A DNA stretch of 64,000 nucleotides, from assembly GCF_047229345.1 (NCBI RefSeq), contig NZ_JBFTER010000011.1:1-64000 (forward strand), read 5' to 3'. Each line of letters begins with the position of its first letter. Position 1 is the first letter of the stretch. This DNA comes from Cellulomonas_A sp047229345 (lineage in GTDB: Bacteria; Actinomycetota; Actinomycetes; Actinomycetales; Cellulomonadaceae). This document shows, piece after piece, positions 1-8,849 of this stretch. The notes under the pieces are model-generated. The model ran no database searches and was not told where the DNA came from. It saw only the letters and a list, made by a program, of their open reading frames with translations. Both the position numbers and the translations under genes were made by a program.

Positions 1-1501
1 CGCGGCCCTGACCCGTGCGGCCGGCGACAGCGGGACCGTGCGCCGGGTGTTCGGTGAGGCGTACGAGCGCGGCGGCGGGGCGGGGGTCCCCGTCGCGCCG
101 GGGCGCGCCGCCGGTCCCGCCCGGGCGCGCCGTGGGCCCGGACCGGACCGCCGAGCCGACCGCGTGGCGCACGGTGTCCTCGTCCATCCCGAGCCACCCG
201 GCGAGCAGGCGCGCGTACTCGAGGCGCAGCCCGCGGTCGCGGATCCCGGCGACGACCGGGACGGCGGCGCGCAGCGCGTTGACCCGCCCCTCGGCGCGCT
301 CCAGGTCGAACGAGCGCAGCGTCGTGCGGATCACGAACTCGAACAGCGGCTGGCGCGCCTCGACGAGCCCGCGCACCGCGTCCGGTCCCTGCGCCTGGCG
401 CAGCTCGCACGGGTCCATGCCGCTCGGCTCGACCGCGACGAACGTCTGCGCGGAGAACGTCTGGTCCTCCCCGAACGCGCGCATCGCGGCCTTCTGCCCC
501 GCGGCGTCGCCGTCGAACGTGAAGATGATCTCGCCGCCGACCGAGGCACCGGACGCGAGCTGGACGCCGCCGCTCGCCCCGGTGTCGCCGACGAGCCGCC
601 GGACGATGCGGGCGTGGTCGCTGCCGAACGCCGTGCCGCACGTCGCGACCGCGGTGCCCTCGCCGGACAGGTGCATCGCCATGACGTCGGTGTAGCCCTC
701 GACGACCACGACCCGCTTGCTGCGGGCGATCTCCCGCTTCGCGAGGTCGATGCCGTAGAGCACCTGCGACTTCTTGTAGAGCGCCGTCTCGGGGGTGTTC
801 AGGTACTTGGGGCCCTGGTCGTCCTCGTAGAGCCTGCGCGCGCCGAAGCCCACGGTGTCGCCCGTGACCTCGCGGATGGGCCACACGAGCCGCCCCCGGA
901 ACCGGTCGTAGAGCCCTCGGTTGCCCTCGCTCATGAGGCCCGTGGCCTTGAGCTCGGCCTCCGTGAACCCGCGCCCGCGCAGGTGGCGCAGCAGCGCGTC
1001 CCAGCCCTGCGGCGCGTACCCGACGCCGAACTGCTCGGCGGCCGCCCGGTCGAACCCGCGCTCGGCGAGGAACGTGCGAGCGGCCGCGGCGCCGGGCGTC
1101 GCGAGCTGCTCGGCGAAGTACGTCGCGGCGACGCGGTGGGCCTCGAGCAGCCGCTGCCGGCGACCGGGCTCCTCACCGGGACGCGGTGCCCCGCCGTCCT
1201 CGTACCGCAGCTGGATCCCGACGCGCCCCGCGAGGTACTCCACGGCCTCCGCGAACGGCAGCCCGTCGATCTTCTGCACGAACGAGATGACGTCGCCGCC
1301 CTCGGAGCACCCGAAGCAGTGCCAGAGGCCGACCTGGGGGCGGACGTGGAACGACGGCGAGCGCTCGTCGTGGAACGGGCACAGGCCCTTCATCGAGCCG
1401 ACGCCCGCGGACTTCAGCGTGACGTGCTCGCCGACGACGTCCTCGATCCGGGCACGCTCGCGGACGGCCTGCACGTCCTCCCGCTTGATGCGTCCCGCCA
1501 C
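1..1501 (-). CDS. dnaG: DNA primase DnaG (C-terminus off the left edge)
   Basis: Makes RNA primers for the replisome. About 500 residues are visible, starting at the GTG at 1501. The CHC2 zinc finger is near residues 41-65 (CPFH then CFGC). The TOPRIM core has its acidic residue in VEGYTDV near residue 267 and the DGD metal motif near 325. The 3' end, where the helicase-binding domain should lie, is outside the window. No Shine-Dalgarno sequence precedes the GTG; a TAGGAT hexamer ends six bases upstream, so a leaderless message is likely. The co-directional dGTPase gene lies 73 bases upstream. Confidence 0.97.
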   Translation of the reverse strand, partial: MAGRIKREDVQAVRERARIEDVVGEHVTLKSAGVGSMKGLCPFHDERSPSFHVRPQVGLWHCFGCSEGGDVISFVQKIDGLPFAEAVEYLAGRVGIQLRYEDGGAPRPGEEPGRRQRLLEAHRVAATYFAEQLATPGAAAARTFLAERGFDRAAAEQFGVGYAPQGWDALLRHLRGRGFTEAELKATGLMSEGNRGLYDRFRGRLVWPIREVTGDTVGFGARRLYEDDQGPKYLNTPETALYKKSQVLYGIDLAKREIARSKRVVVVEGYTDVMAMHLSGEGTAVATCGTAFGSDHARIVRRLVGDTGASGGVQLASGASVGGEIIFTFDGDAAGQKAAMRAFGEDQTFSAQTFVAVEPSGMDPCELRQAQGPDAVRGLVEARQPLFEFVIRTTLRSFDLERAEGRVNALRAAVPVVAGIRDRGLRLEYARLLAGWLGMDEDTVRHAVGSAVRSGPTARPGGTGGAPRRDGDPRPAAALVRLTEHPAHGPAVAGRTGQGR

Positions 1502-1507
1502 GGGGCA

Positions 1508-1513
1508 ATCCTA
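1508..1513 (-). promoter_or_regulatory. Candidate -10 element of dnaG (TAGGAT)
   Basis: The minus strand reads TAGGAT, six bases, then the GTG start. This spacing puts the transcription start at or next to the start codon. No convincing -35 was found. Confidence 0.5.
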
Positions 1514-1574
1514 GGTCCGGCGCGGCGGGCGACCGGCCGGGTCGCGGGCCGCTCCCCCGCCTCCCCGACCGGTG

Positions 1575-2849
1575 TCAGTGCCGCGGCGGGTGGACGAGGC
1601 GCGCGTGCACCTCGGCGGCCGAGACGTCGGTCAGCGAGGCGACCTGGTCGATCACGACGCGCAGGCGTGCGGCGTCGTCGGCCGCGGCGGCCCAGTCGGC
1701 GGCGAACGGCGGCTCGAGCGCGAGCGGGGCGCGGTCGGCGAGCACGCGCACGAGGTCGACGAGGATCTCGCGCTGGCGGTGGTAGAGCGGCTCGAGCTCG
1801 CGCGGGGCCATGACGTAGGCGACCGCGAGGCCCTTGAGCACGAGGATCTCGGCCTGCGTCTCGACGGGGACGACGAGGTCGGCGGCGTAGCGGGTCAGCG
1901 GTCCGGGGCCGTACTGCGCGCGGGTCGCGGCGTGGGCGGCGCCGGCGAACCGCCCGATGAGCTGGCTCGTGGCGTCCTTGAGGTGCGCGAGCGCGCCGCG
2001 CGACCCGTCGAAGCCCTGCGCCCACAGGTCCGCCTCGTTGAGCCGGTCCATCGCGTCGGCGAGCTCGTCGGGCCCGATCGCGTCGCCGTACCAGGCGTCG
2101 ACGGCCTGCAGGACGCGGGACCGCTCGTCGTCGTCGGTCAGCACCCGGAGGTCCAGGCGACCGCCCACGACGGCGTCCTCGACGTCGTGCACCGAGTAGG
2201 AGATGTCGTCCGCGAGGTCCATGACCTGCGCCTCGAGGCACTTGCGGCCCTCGGGCGCGTCGGCGCGCAGCCACGCGAAGACGGGCAGGTCGTCCTGGTA
2301 GACCCCGAACTTGTGCGTCGGCCGCCCGTCGCTGAGCAGCGGTCCCTCGCCGAACGCCCACGGGTACTTGACCGACGCGTCGAGGCTCGCGCGCGTGAGG
2401 TTCAGCCCGACCGCCGTGCCGTCCGGACCGACGACCTTGGGCTCGAGCCGGGTCAGCAGGCGCAGGGTCTGCGCGTTGCCCTCGAACCCGCCGATGTTGC
2501 GGGCCAGCTCGGCGAGCGCGCGCTCCCCGTTGTGCCCGAACGGCGGGTGCCCCAGGTCGTGCGCGAGGCACGCGGTGTCGACGACGTCGGGGTCGCAGCC
2601 GAGCGCCTTGCCGATCTCGCGGCCGACCTGCGCGACCTCCAGCGTGTGCGTCAGGCGCGTGCGGACGAAGTCGTCGGACGCCGGGCCGAGCACCTGCGTC
2701 TTGGCGCCGAGCCGGCGCAGCGCCGAGGAGTGCACGAGCCGGGCCCGGTCGCGCTCGAACGGGGTCCGGGCGCGCGACTTCGGCGCCTCGGTGACCCAGC
2801 GGGCGCGGTCGACCTCGGTGTAGCCGTCGGTCAGGGTCTGCGCGCTCAC
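1575..2849 (-). CDS. dgt: Deoxyguanosinetriphosphate triphosphohydrolase-like protein (HD domain)
   Basis: Cytoplasmic HD-domain hydrolase that in this family removes triphosphate from dNTPs. The metal-binding pattern is visible: the HTLEV histidine, AHDLGHPPFGHNGE near residues 95-110, and the downstream aspartate in DLADDISYSVHDVED. I chose the GTG at 2849 (424 aa) because a TAGGGT hexamer ends exactly six bases upstream, with CTGACC 18 bases before that. An in-frame GTG at 2855 would add two residues. dnaG follows 73 bases downstream, a usual actinobacterial pairing. The substrate in vivo is not shown by sequence. Confidence 0.93.
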   Translation of the reverse strand: MSAQTLTDGYTEVDRARWVTEAPKSRARTPFERDRARLVHSSALRRLGAKTQVLGPASDDFVRTRLTHTLEVAQVGREIGKALGCDPDVVDTACLAHDLGHPPFGHNGERALAELARNIGGFEGNAQTLRLLTRLEPKVVGPDGTAVGLNLTRASLDASVKYPWAFGEGPLLSDGRPTHKFGVYQDDLPVFAWLRADAPEGRKCLEAQVMDLADDISYSVHDVEDAVVGGRLDLRVLTDDDERSRVLQAVDAWYGDAIGPDELADAMDRLNEADLWAQGFDGSRGALAHLKDATSQLIGRFAGAAHAATRAQYGPGPLTRYAADLVVPVETQAEILVLKGLAVAYVMAPRELEPLYHRQREILVDLVRVLADRAPLALEPPFAADWAAAADDAARLRVVIDQVASLTDVSAAEVHARLVHPPRH

Positions 2850-2855
2850 GCGCAC

Positions 2856-2885
2856 ACCCTAGTTCGCTGCTCGCGGGCGGGTCAG
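2856..2885 (-). promoter_or_regulatory. Candidate dgt promoter (CTGACC-18-TAGGGT)
   Basis: The -35-like CTGACC is at 2880-2885 and the -10-like TAGGGT at 2856-2861. The GTG start lies six bases further on, as expected for a leaderless transcript. The -35 overlaps the stop codon of the upstream GH13 gene. Confidence 0.45.
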
Positions 2886-4771
2886 GCGAGCCTCCACACC
2901 TGGAACCCGGGGCCGTCGCCGGGCAGCCGCAGCGCGCCGGGCGTCAGGTCGAGGGCCGCGCCGCCGTAGAGGTTCTCGGCGTCGTGTCCGGGCGCGAGCA
3001 GGTGGCGCGGGAGGTCGGCGCCGGACCACGGCGCGCGGGCGGCGAGCACGAGCACGCGCTCGTCGGCCGTCTCACGCAGGAACGCGACCGCGTCGGGCCC
3101 GACGACGGCCCAGCGCAGGCCGCCCTCGCGCAGCGCACGGCTCCCCCGCCGGAGCGCGATCAGCGTGCGGTAGACCTCGAACGTCGCGGCGTCCCACCGC
3201 GAGCCGTCACCTCCGGCGATCGCGTCCCACGGCATCGGCACGCGCGCGTGCTCGCCGTTGGTCCCGCGCAGCGCGCCCTCGTCGCCCGCGAACATCGCGG
3301 GCGTCCCCGGGTAGGTGAACAGCAGCCCGGCGGCCACCTCGACGCGCTCGCGCGAGCCGACGACGGTGCGCAGGCGCGCGGTGTCGTGCGAGCCGAGCAT
3401 GTTCCACTGGTGCCGCGTCACGGCCCACGGGACGGCCGCGTCGAACTCGCGCATCGAGTGGACCATCGCGTGCCCGTCACGGCTCGGCACCGGCACGGGC
3501 ATCCCGAGGAAGCCGAGCTCCGAGCCGGGCTCCGCGAGCCACGTCCAGACCGGCCGCGTGAACGCCGAGTAGTTCATGTTCGCGTGCCAGCCGTCGCCCG
3601 CGAGGTCGGGGCCGGCGTCGTGGAAGTGCTCGCTCACGAGCACCGAGTCGGGGTTGACCGCCTGCATCGTGCGCCGGATCGTGCGGGCCACCTCGTGCGT
3701 GCGGTCCTCGCTCGCGTAGCGCCCGGTCATGTTCGCGACGTCGATGCGCCAGCCGTCGAGCGCGTAGGGCGCACGCAGCCAGCGGGCGATGACGGAGTCG
3801 GGCCCGTCGATCATGCGCTGCGCGAGCGGGCGCGCCGCGTAGTTGAGCTTGGGCAGCGACGCGTGCTCGAGCCAGCCGACGTAGCCGGGGTCGGCGTCCG
3901 TCCAGTAGTAGAACGACGCCTCCTCGCTCGTGCGGTCCGCGCGGGCCCGCTCGAACCACTCGTGGCCGGCCCCCGTGTGGTTCGTCGTGAGGTCCCCGAT
4001 CAGCCGCAGCCCCCGCGCGTGCACCGCGGCGGACAGCGACGCGAACGCGGCGTCGCCACCGAGCAGCGGGTCGACGTGGTCGAACGTGCGCGCGTCGTAC
4101 CGGTGGTTGGAGCGGCTCGGGAAGATCGGCGTGAGGTAGAGCGTGTCGACCCCGAGCCGCTCGAGGTGGTCGAGGTGGGCCTCGACGCCCGCGAGGTGCC
4201 CGCCGAAGAGCTGCTGCGAGACCCCCGGTCCCGCGGGGATCGGCTCGTCGTCCCAGCGCGCCGGGACCGCCCAGTCGGGCAGCTCGCCCTCGGGGAGCCC
4301 CTCGTGCGAGCCGGCCCGTGCGAAGCGGTCGGGGAACACCTGGTAGACGACCGCCGACGAGAGCCACGCCGGGGCGGGGGCGTGCACCGTGAGCCGGAAG
4401 TCGGCGACGTCGGGCACCTCGCGCGCGTGCACGCCGCGCCCGTTGAGCCAGCGGTAGCCGCCCGGCTCGTCGAGCAGCGCGCGGTAGCCCGTGACCGGGT
4501 TGTGCACCGGCACGTCGGCGACGTACCAGCGCCCGTGGGAGTCCGCCCGGTCGAGCCGCGCGGGCTCGATGCGCGGCTCGCCGTCCCGCACCGTGCGGAC
4601 CCACACCGCCCGCTCCGTGCCCGACGCCGGGACGCGGAACCGCACGGGCACGACGTCGCCCAGCGCCGGGGTGCCGGCCGGGACGTAGACCTCGGAGCCG
4701 TCGTGGTGCGGCTCGTCGAGCAGGTGGCGCACCTGCGGTCGGACGCGGCTCGACGGGTCGAGCGCCGTCAC
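2882..4771 (-). CDS. GH13 glycosidase, maltodextrin glucosidase/neopullulanase type
   Basis: Predicted cytoplasmic alpha-glucan hydrolase of 629 residues with no signal peptide. An N-terminal beta-sandwich-like region (about 1-140) precedes the GH13 barrel. Catalytic motifs are GWRIDVAN (nucleophile Asp), LVSEHF (acid/base Glu) and GSHDTARL (third Asp). The GTG start at 4771 overlaps the malG stop by four bases (GTGA), so it is co-translated with the maltodextrin permease and probably degrades imported maltodextrins. The N-terminal domain and motif set resemble MalZ or neopullulanase; sequence alone does not decide between hydrolysing maltodextrins, cyclodextrins or pullulan. Confidence 0.9.
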   Translation of the reverse strand: MTALDPSSRVRPQVRHLLDEPHHDGSEVYVPAGTPALGDVVPVRFRVPASGTERAVWVRTVRDGEPRIEPARLDRADSHGRWYVADVPVHNPVTGYRALLDEPGGYRWLNGRGVHAREVPDVADFRLTVHAPAPAWLSSAVVYQVFPDRFARAGSHEGLPEGELPDWAVPARWDDEPIPAGPGVSQQLFGGHLAGVEAHLDHLERLGVDTLYLTPIFPSRSNHRYDARTFDHVDPLLGGDAAFASLSAAVHARGLRLIGDLTTNHTGAGHEWFERARADRTSEEASFYYWTDADPGYVGWLEHASLPKLNYAARPLAQRMIDGPDSVIARWLRAPYALDGWRIDVANMTGRYASEDRTHEVARTIRRTMQAVNPDSVLVSEHFHDAGPDLAGDGWHANMNYSAFTRPVWTWLAEPGSELGFLGMPVPVPSRDGHAMVHSMREFDAAVPWAVTRHQWNMLGSHDTARLRTVVGSRERVEVAAGLLFTYPGTPAMFAGDEGALRGTNGEHARVPMPWDAIAGGDGSRWDAATFEVYRTLIALRRGSRALREGGLRWAVVGPDAVAFLRETADERVLVLAARAPWSGADLPRHLLAPGHDAENLYGGAALDLTPGALRLPGDGPGFQVWRLA

Positions 4772-5649
4772 CCCTTCACCGACCCGGCGGTCAGGCCCGA
4801 GACGATGTAGCGCTGCAGGAACTGGAACAGCAGCAGGACCGGGATCGCGGCGAGCACCGCGCCGGCGGCGAAGAGCCCCCAGGGCGCGTTCCGCTCGTCG
4901 GACGCCCACACGTACAGCCCCACGGCGAGCGTGTAGTTCTCGACGCGGCTCAGCACGATCTTGGCGAGGATGAACTCGCCGTACGCCGAGACGAACGAGA
5001 GCAGCCCGACGACCGCGAGGATCGGGGAGACGAGGCGCAGGATGATCGTGAAGAAGATCTGCGCGTGGCTCGCCCCGTCGATCTTCGCGGCCTCGTCGAG
5101 CTCGCGCGGGATCGTGTTGAAGAACCCGTACATGAGGAACGCGTTCACGCCGAGCGCGCCGCCGAGGTACACCGCGATGAGCGCGAGCCGGCTGTTGAGG
5201 CCGAGCGCCGGGAACACGTCACCGAGCGTGAGCAGCAGCAGGAAGATCGCGACGAACGCGAGCATCTGCGGGAACATCTGGACCAGCAGCAGCGACGTCA
5301 GCGAGGCACGCCGTCCCTGGAACCGGAAGCGCGAGAACGCGTACGCCGCCGCCGCTCCCATGAGCACCGTGCCGAGCGCGGTCGCGGTGCACACCACGAG
5401 GGAGTTGACCGCCCACCGCGGGAAGTCGGTGGTCGCGAGCTCGGCGTAGTTCGCGCCGCTGACCTGGCTGAAGAGCTTGTTCGACCCCGTCAGCGTCCCG
5501 CCGGCGTTGAGCGAGGCCGACACCACGTAGAGCAGCGGGGTCGCGCACACGACGACCATCACGACGCCGACGACGTGGCGCCAGCCGACCTCGCGCCACC
5601 ACCGGACGCCGCTCACCGGTGCGTGCTGTTCGAGAGACGCGCGGGCCAT
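4768..5649 (-). CDS. malG: Maltodextrin ABC transporter permease MalG
   Basis: Inner-membrane permease of 293 residues with six hydrophobic segments. The EAA loop that contacts the ATPase is visible as ELDEAAKIDGASHAQIFF near residues 195-215. The ATG at 5649 overlaps the malF stop (TGATG), and its own stop overlaps the start of the GH13 gene. The C-terminus SGLTAGSVKG is typical of MalG-type permeases. No ATPase gene is in the cluster, so a shared MsiK-type ATPase encoded elsewhere is expected. Confidence 0.95.
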   Translation of the reverse strand: MARASLEQHAPVSGVRWWREVGWRHVVGVVMVVVCATPLLYVVSASLNAGGTLTGSNKLFSQVSGANYAELATTDFPRWAVNSLVVCTATALGTVLMGAAAAYAFSRFRFQGRRASLTSLLLVQMFPQMLAFVAIFLLLLTLGDVFPALGLNSRLALIAVYLGGALGVNAFLMYGFFNTIPRELDEAAKIDGASHAQIFFTIILRLVSPILAVVGLLSFVSAYGEFILAKIVLSRVENYTLAVGLYVWASDERNAPWGLFAAGAVLAAIPVLLLFQFLQRYIVSGLTAGSVKG

Positions 5650-7268
5650 CACAGCTCCTCGAGGGTCTTGGTGCGCCGGAAGGCGGCGTAGGAGATCGCG
5701 CCGACGATGACGAAGATGAGGATCGACACCGCGCTCGCGAGGCCGTACTGCTTGACCCCGCTCTCGAAGGCGACGGCGTAGACCATCGAGATGAGGATGT
5801 CGGTGTGCCCGACGAGCACCGGCGCGCTCTCGAAGTTGGGCCCGCCGCCCGTGAGCATGTAGATCAGCGTGAAGTTGTTGAAGTTGAACGCGAAGCTCGA
5901 GATCAGCAGCGGGGCGACCGAGATCATCAGGAGCGGGAGCGTCATCGAGCGGAACACCCGGAGCGCGCCCGCGCCGTCCATGCGCGCCGACTCGATCACG
6001 TCGGACGGGATCGCCTGGAGCGCACCCGTGCAGACGAGGAACATGTACGGGAAGCCGAGCCAGAGGTTCACCAGCAGGATCGAGAGCTTGGCGAGCATCG
6101 GGTCCGTCAGCCAGGGCACGTCGGCGCCGCCCAGCAGCACCTCGTTGACGAAGCCGAACCGCGGGTTGAGCATCCCGCGCCACACGAGCGCCGCGAGGAA
6201 CCCCGGGAAGGCGTACGGGAGGATCAGCAGCGAGCGGTAGAACCGGCGACCGCGCACCCGCGGGTCGTTGAAGACGATCGCGAGGAAGAGCCCGAGCCCG
6301 AAGGTCGTGACGACCGACAGGATCGCGAAGGCGAACGTCCACGCCAGGACCGAGAAGAACGGCCCGGACAGGCGCGAGTCGCTGAACATCGCGGTGTAGT
6401 TCTCGAGCCCGACGCCGACGCGCCACCCGGGGGTCAGGGTCGAGCCGTCCTCCGCGGTGAACGTGCCGTACCGCGACGGCGTGTAGACGGTGCCGGTCTC
6501 GAGGTCCGTGAACGTGTCGGCGTCCTCGTCGTACTCGACGCTCGGGGTGTACACGTACCCGGTCGAGCCGTCCTGCGTCCGCAGGCTCCCGTCGGAGGCG
6601 TCGTCGGACACCGGCACGCGCAGCCCGGTGATCTCGGCCTGCTGCTGCGCGATCTGCGCGAGGCCGAGGACCTCGAAGCCCTCGACCTCGGTGATGCGGT
6701 CGCCGTCGGCCTGCGCACCGTCGACGGTCTCGAGCGGCTGGTCCGGGGTGCCGACGCGGACGTCGCCGTCCTCGTCGACGATCCCGAGCGCGAGCTCGTC
6801 GCCGCGGCTCAGCACGGTGACCGGGTACGACGGCGAGCCCTCGACCCGGCGCTCGGTCTGGACCTGGATCGCGCTGATCGCGTCGGCCTTGGTGGAGTTG
6901 TGGCCGTCGCCGTAGTTCGTGAACGACACGTAGCCCGTGTAGGCCATGACGAACAGCTGGTACACGAGCAGGAACAGCAGGCCCGGCACGAGGTACTTGC
7001 CCGGCAGCATCCGCCGCGAGAAGTAGACCCAGTTGACCGCGACGAGCGCGAGGACCAGGAAAGCGACGATGCCCCACGACTGGACGGCGGCCGCGGCGAG
7101 GATGCCGTAGAGCCCGAGCGCGTCGACGAGGGCGACCAACACGAGCTTGACGAGGAATCCCGGCTTGATGTCGCGGGCGTGCGAGGTGACCGACCTGCGG
7201 CGGGGCTCGGGGGCCGGGGGGCGGGCGTCGGGCCCGGCCGCGACCGGCTCCGTCTGCTGGGTGCTCAT
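5649..7268 (-). CDS. malF: Maltodextrin ABC transporter permease MalF with large P2-like extracytoplasmic loop
   Basis: Permease partner of MalG, 539 residues, much longer than the roughly 300 of most sugar permeases. After the first hydrophobic segments there is an insertion of about 175 hydrophilic residues (roughly 120-295), beginning after YVSFTNYGD and ending before GLENYTAMF. This layout matches the P2 loop of E. coli MalF, which contacts the binding protein. The EAA-type loop (SDVIESARMDGAGALRVF) lies near residue 420. The start is the ATG at 7268, preceded by GGAGG; an upstream in-frame GTG would add 16 residues without such a site. It lies 144 bases downstream of malE, across a strong hairpin. 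Confidence 0.93.
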   Translation of the reverse strand: MSTQQTEPVAAGPDARPPAPEPRRRSVTSHARDIKPGFLVKLVLVALVDALGLYGILAAAAVQSWGIVAFLVLALVAVNWVYFSRRMLPGKYLVPGLLFLLVYQLFVMAYTGYVSFTNYGDGHNSTKADAISAIQVQTERRVEGSPSYPVTVLSRGDELALGIVDEDGDVRVGTPDQPLETVDGAQADGDRITEVEGFEVLGLAQIAQQQAEITGLRVPVSDDASDGSLRTQDGSTGYVYTPSVEYDEDADTFTDLETGTVYTPSRYGTFTAEDGSTLTPGWRVGVGLENYTAMFSDSRLSGPFFSVLAWTFAFAILSVVTTFGLGLFLAIVFNDPRVRGRRFYRSLLILPYAFPGFLAALVWRGMLNPRFGFVNEVLLGGADVPWLTDPMLAKLSILLVNLWLGFPYMFLVCTGALQAIPSDVIESARMDGAGALRVFRSMTLPLLMISVAPLLISSFAFNFNNFTLIYMLTGGGPNFESAPVLVGHTDILISMVYAVAFESGVKQYGLASAVSILIFVIVGAISYAAFRRTKTLEEL

Positions 7269-7340
7269 GCGTCCTCCAACGCGCGATCCTGCGTGCCGCG
7301 GTCCGGGTGCGGACACGGCGGGCCCGGGCAGGGGCCTGGG

Positions 7341-7379
7341 CCGAGGGGGTCCCGGCGTGCGCCGCCGGGACCCCCTCGG
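7341..7379 (-). terminator. Perfect 17-bp hairpin between malE and malF
   Basis: Arms 7341-7357 and 7363-7379 are exact inverse complements around a 5-base loop. There is no T-run. Placed after the binding-protein gene and before the permeases, it may partly terminate transcription or protect the malE message, giving more MalE than MalFG. Confidence 0.75.
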
Positions 7380-7412
7380 GTGTGCTGACCTCGGGTCTGT
7401 GCGCCCGCGAGG

Positions 7413-8645
7413 TCAGCCGTCGATCGCGCCCTGGATGTTGGTGACCATGGCGTCCCACGCCCCGGCCGGGTCGGTCGCCTGGCCGCCGATGAGCTGGACC
7501 TCGGTCGTGCCCCAGAAGCTCCAGACCGAGCCCATCTCGGGCAGCGACGGCATCGGGGCGCCGGTCGCGCCGGCCTCGTTGAAGCCCGCGAGGACCTCGT
7601 CGTCGATCTTGTCGGCCGACGCGGTCAGCGCCGGGACGCGGCCGCCGGTGGCGTAGAGCTCGTCCTGGACGGCCTCGGTCGTGAGGTAGTTCGTGACGAA
7701 GTCGTTCGCGAGGACCGAGTTCTCGGTCTTGGCGCTGATGAACGCGCCCTGGACACCGACGAACGGCTGGGCCTCCTGGCCGCCCGCGCTCGGGACGGGC
7801 AGGACGGTGATGTCCATGCCGGCCTCGACGAACGCCTCGGCGTACCAGGGGCCCGTGACGATGTACGGGGTCTGGCCGTCGAGGAACGCCTGCTTGGCCT
7901 TGTCGCCGTCGATCGCCGGGTCGAGCACCTTCTCGGTGCCGAGCTTGGCGAGGTACGTGGCGAACGCGGTGCCGGCCTCGCCGCCGAGCGCGAGCTCGGG
8001 AGTGTAGGAGCCGTCGGCCGCCTGCGCGAAGACGGGGGCGCCGAACGACGTCTGCAGCGGGTACAGGTGGTACGCGTCGCCCTGGTCGCCCTGCTGGATG
8101 ACGACGGGGAACGGCGTGCCGGCACCCTTGCCCTGCGCGACGAGCTCGTCGAAGGTCGCGGGGGTCTCGGTGAGCAGCGCGTCGTTGCGGACGAGCGCGA
8201 TGTTCTCGATCGCGTACGGGACGCCGTACTGCTTGCCGTCGTAGGCGAACGCGGTGATCGCGGACTCGGCGAAGTCGCCGGCCTTGTCGCCGAGCTCGAC
8301 GGGGGCGACGACGCCGTTGTTGACGAACTCGCCGGTCCAGTCGTGCGCGCCGATGACGACGTCGGGGCCCTCGCCGGTGGGGACCTGGGTCACGAAGTCG
8401 GTGCGGATGTCGCCCGAGGCCTTCTGCACGAGGTCGAGCTGGACGCCCGTCTCCTCCTGGTAGGACTCGGCGACCGGCTTGAACGAGTCGATGCGGGTCT
8501 CGTCGACCCAGACCGTGAGGGTTCCGGTGAGCTCGGGGGCCGCCGAGCTCGCGTCGCCGGTGGGCTCGTCCGACGAGCCGCTGCAGGCCGAGAGCGTGAG
8601 CGTCACGCCGAGGGCCGCCGCAACGAGGGGGATGCTCCGTCGCAT
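7413..8645 (-). CDS. malE: Maltodextrin-binding lipoprotein MalE
   Basis: Extracytoplasmic substrate-binding protein of 410 residues, family 1 solute-binding fold. The N-terminus is a lipoprotein signal ending in the lipobox LSAC, cysteine near residue 21. Features of the maltose-binding family include LTVWVDETRIDSFKPV at the mature N-terminus, PYAIENIALVRND, and TGPWYAEAF. The ATG at 8645 has GGAGA about seven bases upstream. It heads the malE-malF-malG-GH13 operon and is divergent from the LacI-type regulator. Preference for maltodextrin over another disaccharide is inferred from the neighbouring amylolytic genes. Confidence 0.93.
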   Translation of the reverse strand: MRRSIPLVAAALGVTLTLSACSGSSDEPTGDASSAAPELTGTLTVWVDETRIDSFKPVAESYQEETGVQLDLVQKASGDIRTDFVTQVPTGEGPDVVIGAHDWTGEFVNNGVVAPVELGDKAGDFAESAITAFAYDGKQYGVPYAIENIALVRNDALLTETPATFDELVAQGKGAGTPFPVVIQQGDQGDAYHLYPLQTSFGAPVFAQAADGSYTPELALGGEAGTAFATYLAKLGTEKVLDPAIDGDKAKQAFLDGQTPYIVTGPWYAEAFVEAGMDITVLPVPSAGGQEAQPFVGVQGAFISAKTENSVLANDFVTNYLTTEAVQDELYATGGRVPALTASADKIDDEVLAGFNEAGATGAPMPSLPEMGSVWSFWGTTEVQLIGGQATDPAGAWDAMVTNIQGAIDG

Positions 8646-8718
8646 CTTCGTGTCTCCAAGGATCTGTGGGGCTGCCTCCGTCGGGGGTGTCCCACCGACG
8701 CCGGCCTGGTGGGACGGA

Positions 8719-8748
8719 CGCTAACCCGCTTGTCTTCGTTCTTGCAAC
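8719..8748 (-). promoter_or_regulatory. Candidate malE promoter with regulator octamer at the -35
   Basis: On the minus strand TTGCAA (8742-8747), a 17-base spacer and TTAGCG (8719-8724) form a plausible promoter. The plus-strand octamer CTTGCAAC (8741-8748) covering the -35 recurs exactly upstream of the amylase gene at 13370-13377, suggesting a common operator half-site. Confidence 0.45.
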
Positions 8749-8750
8749 TC

Positions 8751-8780
8751 GTTACGGTAACTTTCAGGCAACGCTTTCAC
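8751..8780. promoter_or_regulatory. Candidate LacI-family operators between malE and malR
   Basis: GTTACGGTAAC (8751-8761) is a perfect 5-1-5 inverted repeat. Next to it GGCAACGCTTTCAC (8767-8780) resembles the LacI/cre-type operator around a central CG. Both lie in the divergent malE-malR spacer. Which of them the regulator uses is not shown. Confidence 0.4.
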
Positions 8781-8849
8781 ACCGCAGTTTCCTCAGGGCC
8801 CCAGCACCGGACTGCGCCCACGTGCCCCACATCCGGACGAGGAGGTCCC

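Noticed and set aside
4768..7458. One 896-codon frame that would fuse malG to an upstream segment
   Set aside because: The upstream part is malF in the wrong frame. malG starts at the ATG at 5649, overlapping the malF stop.
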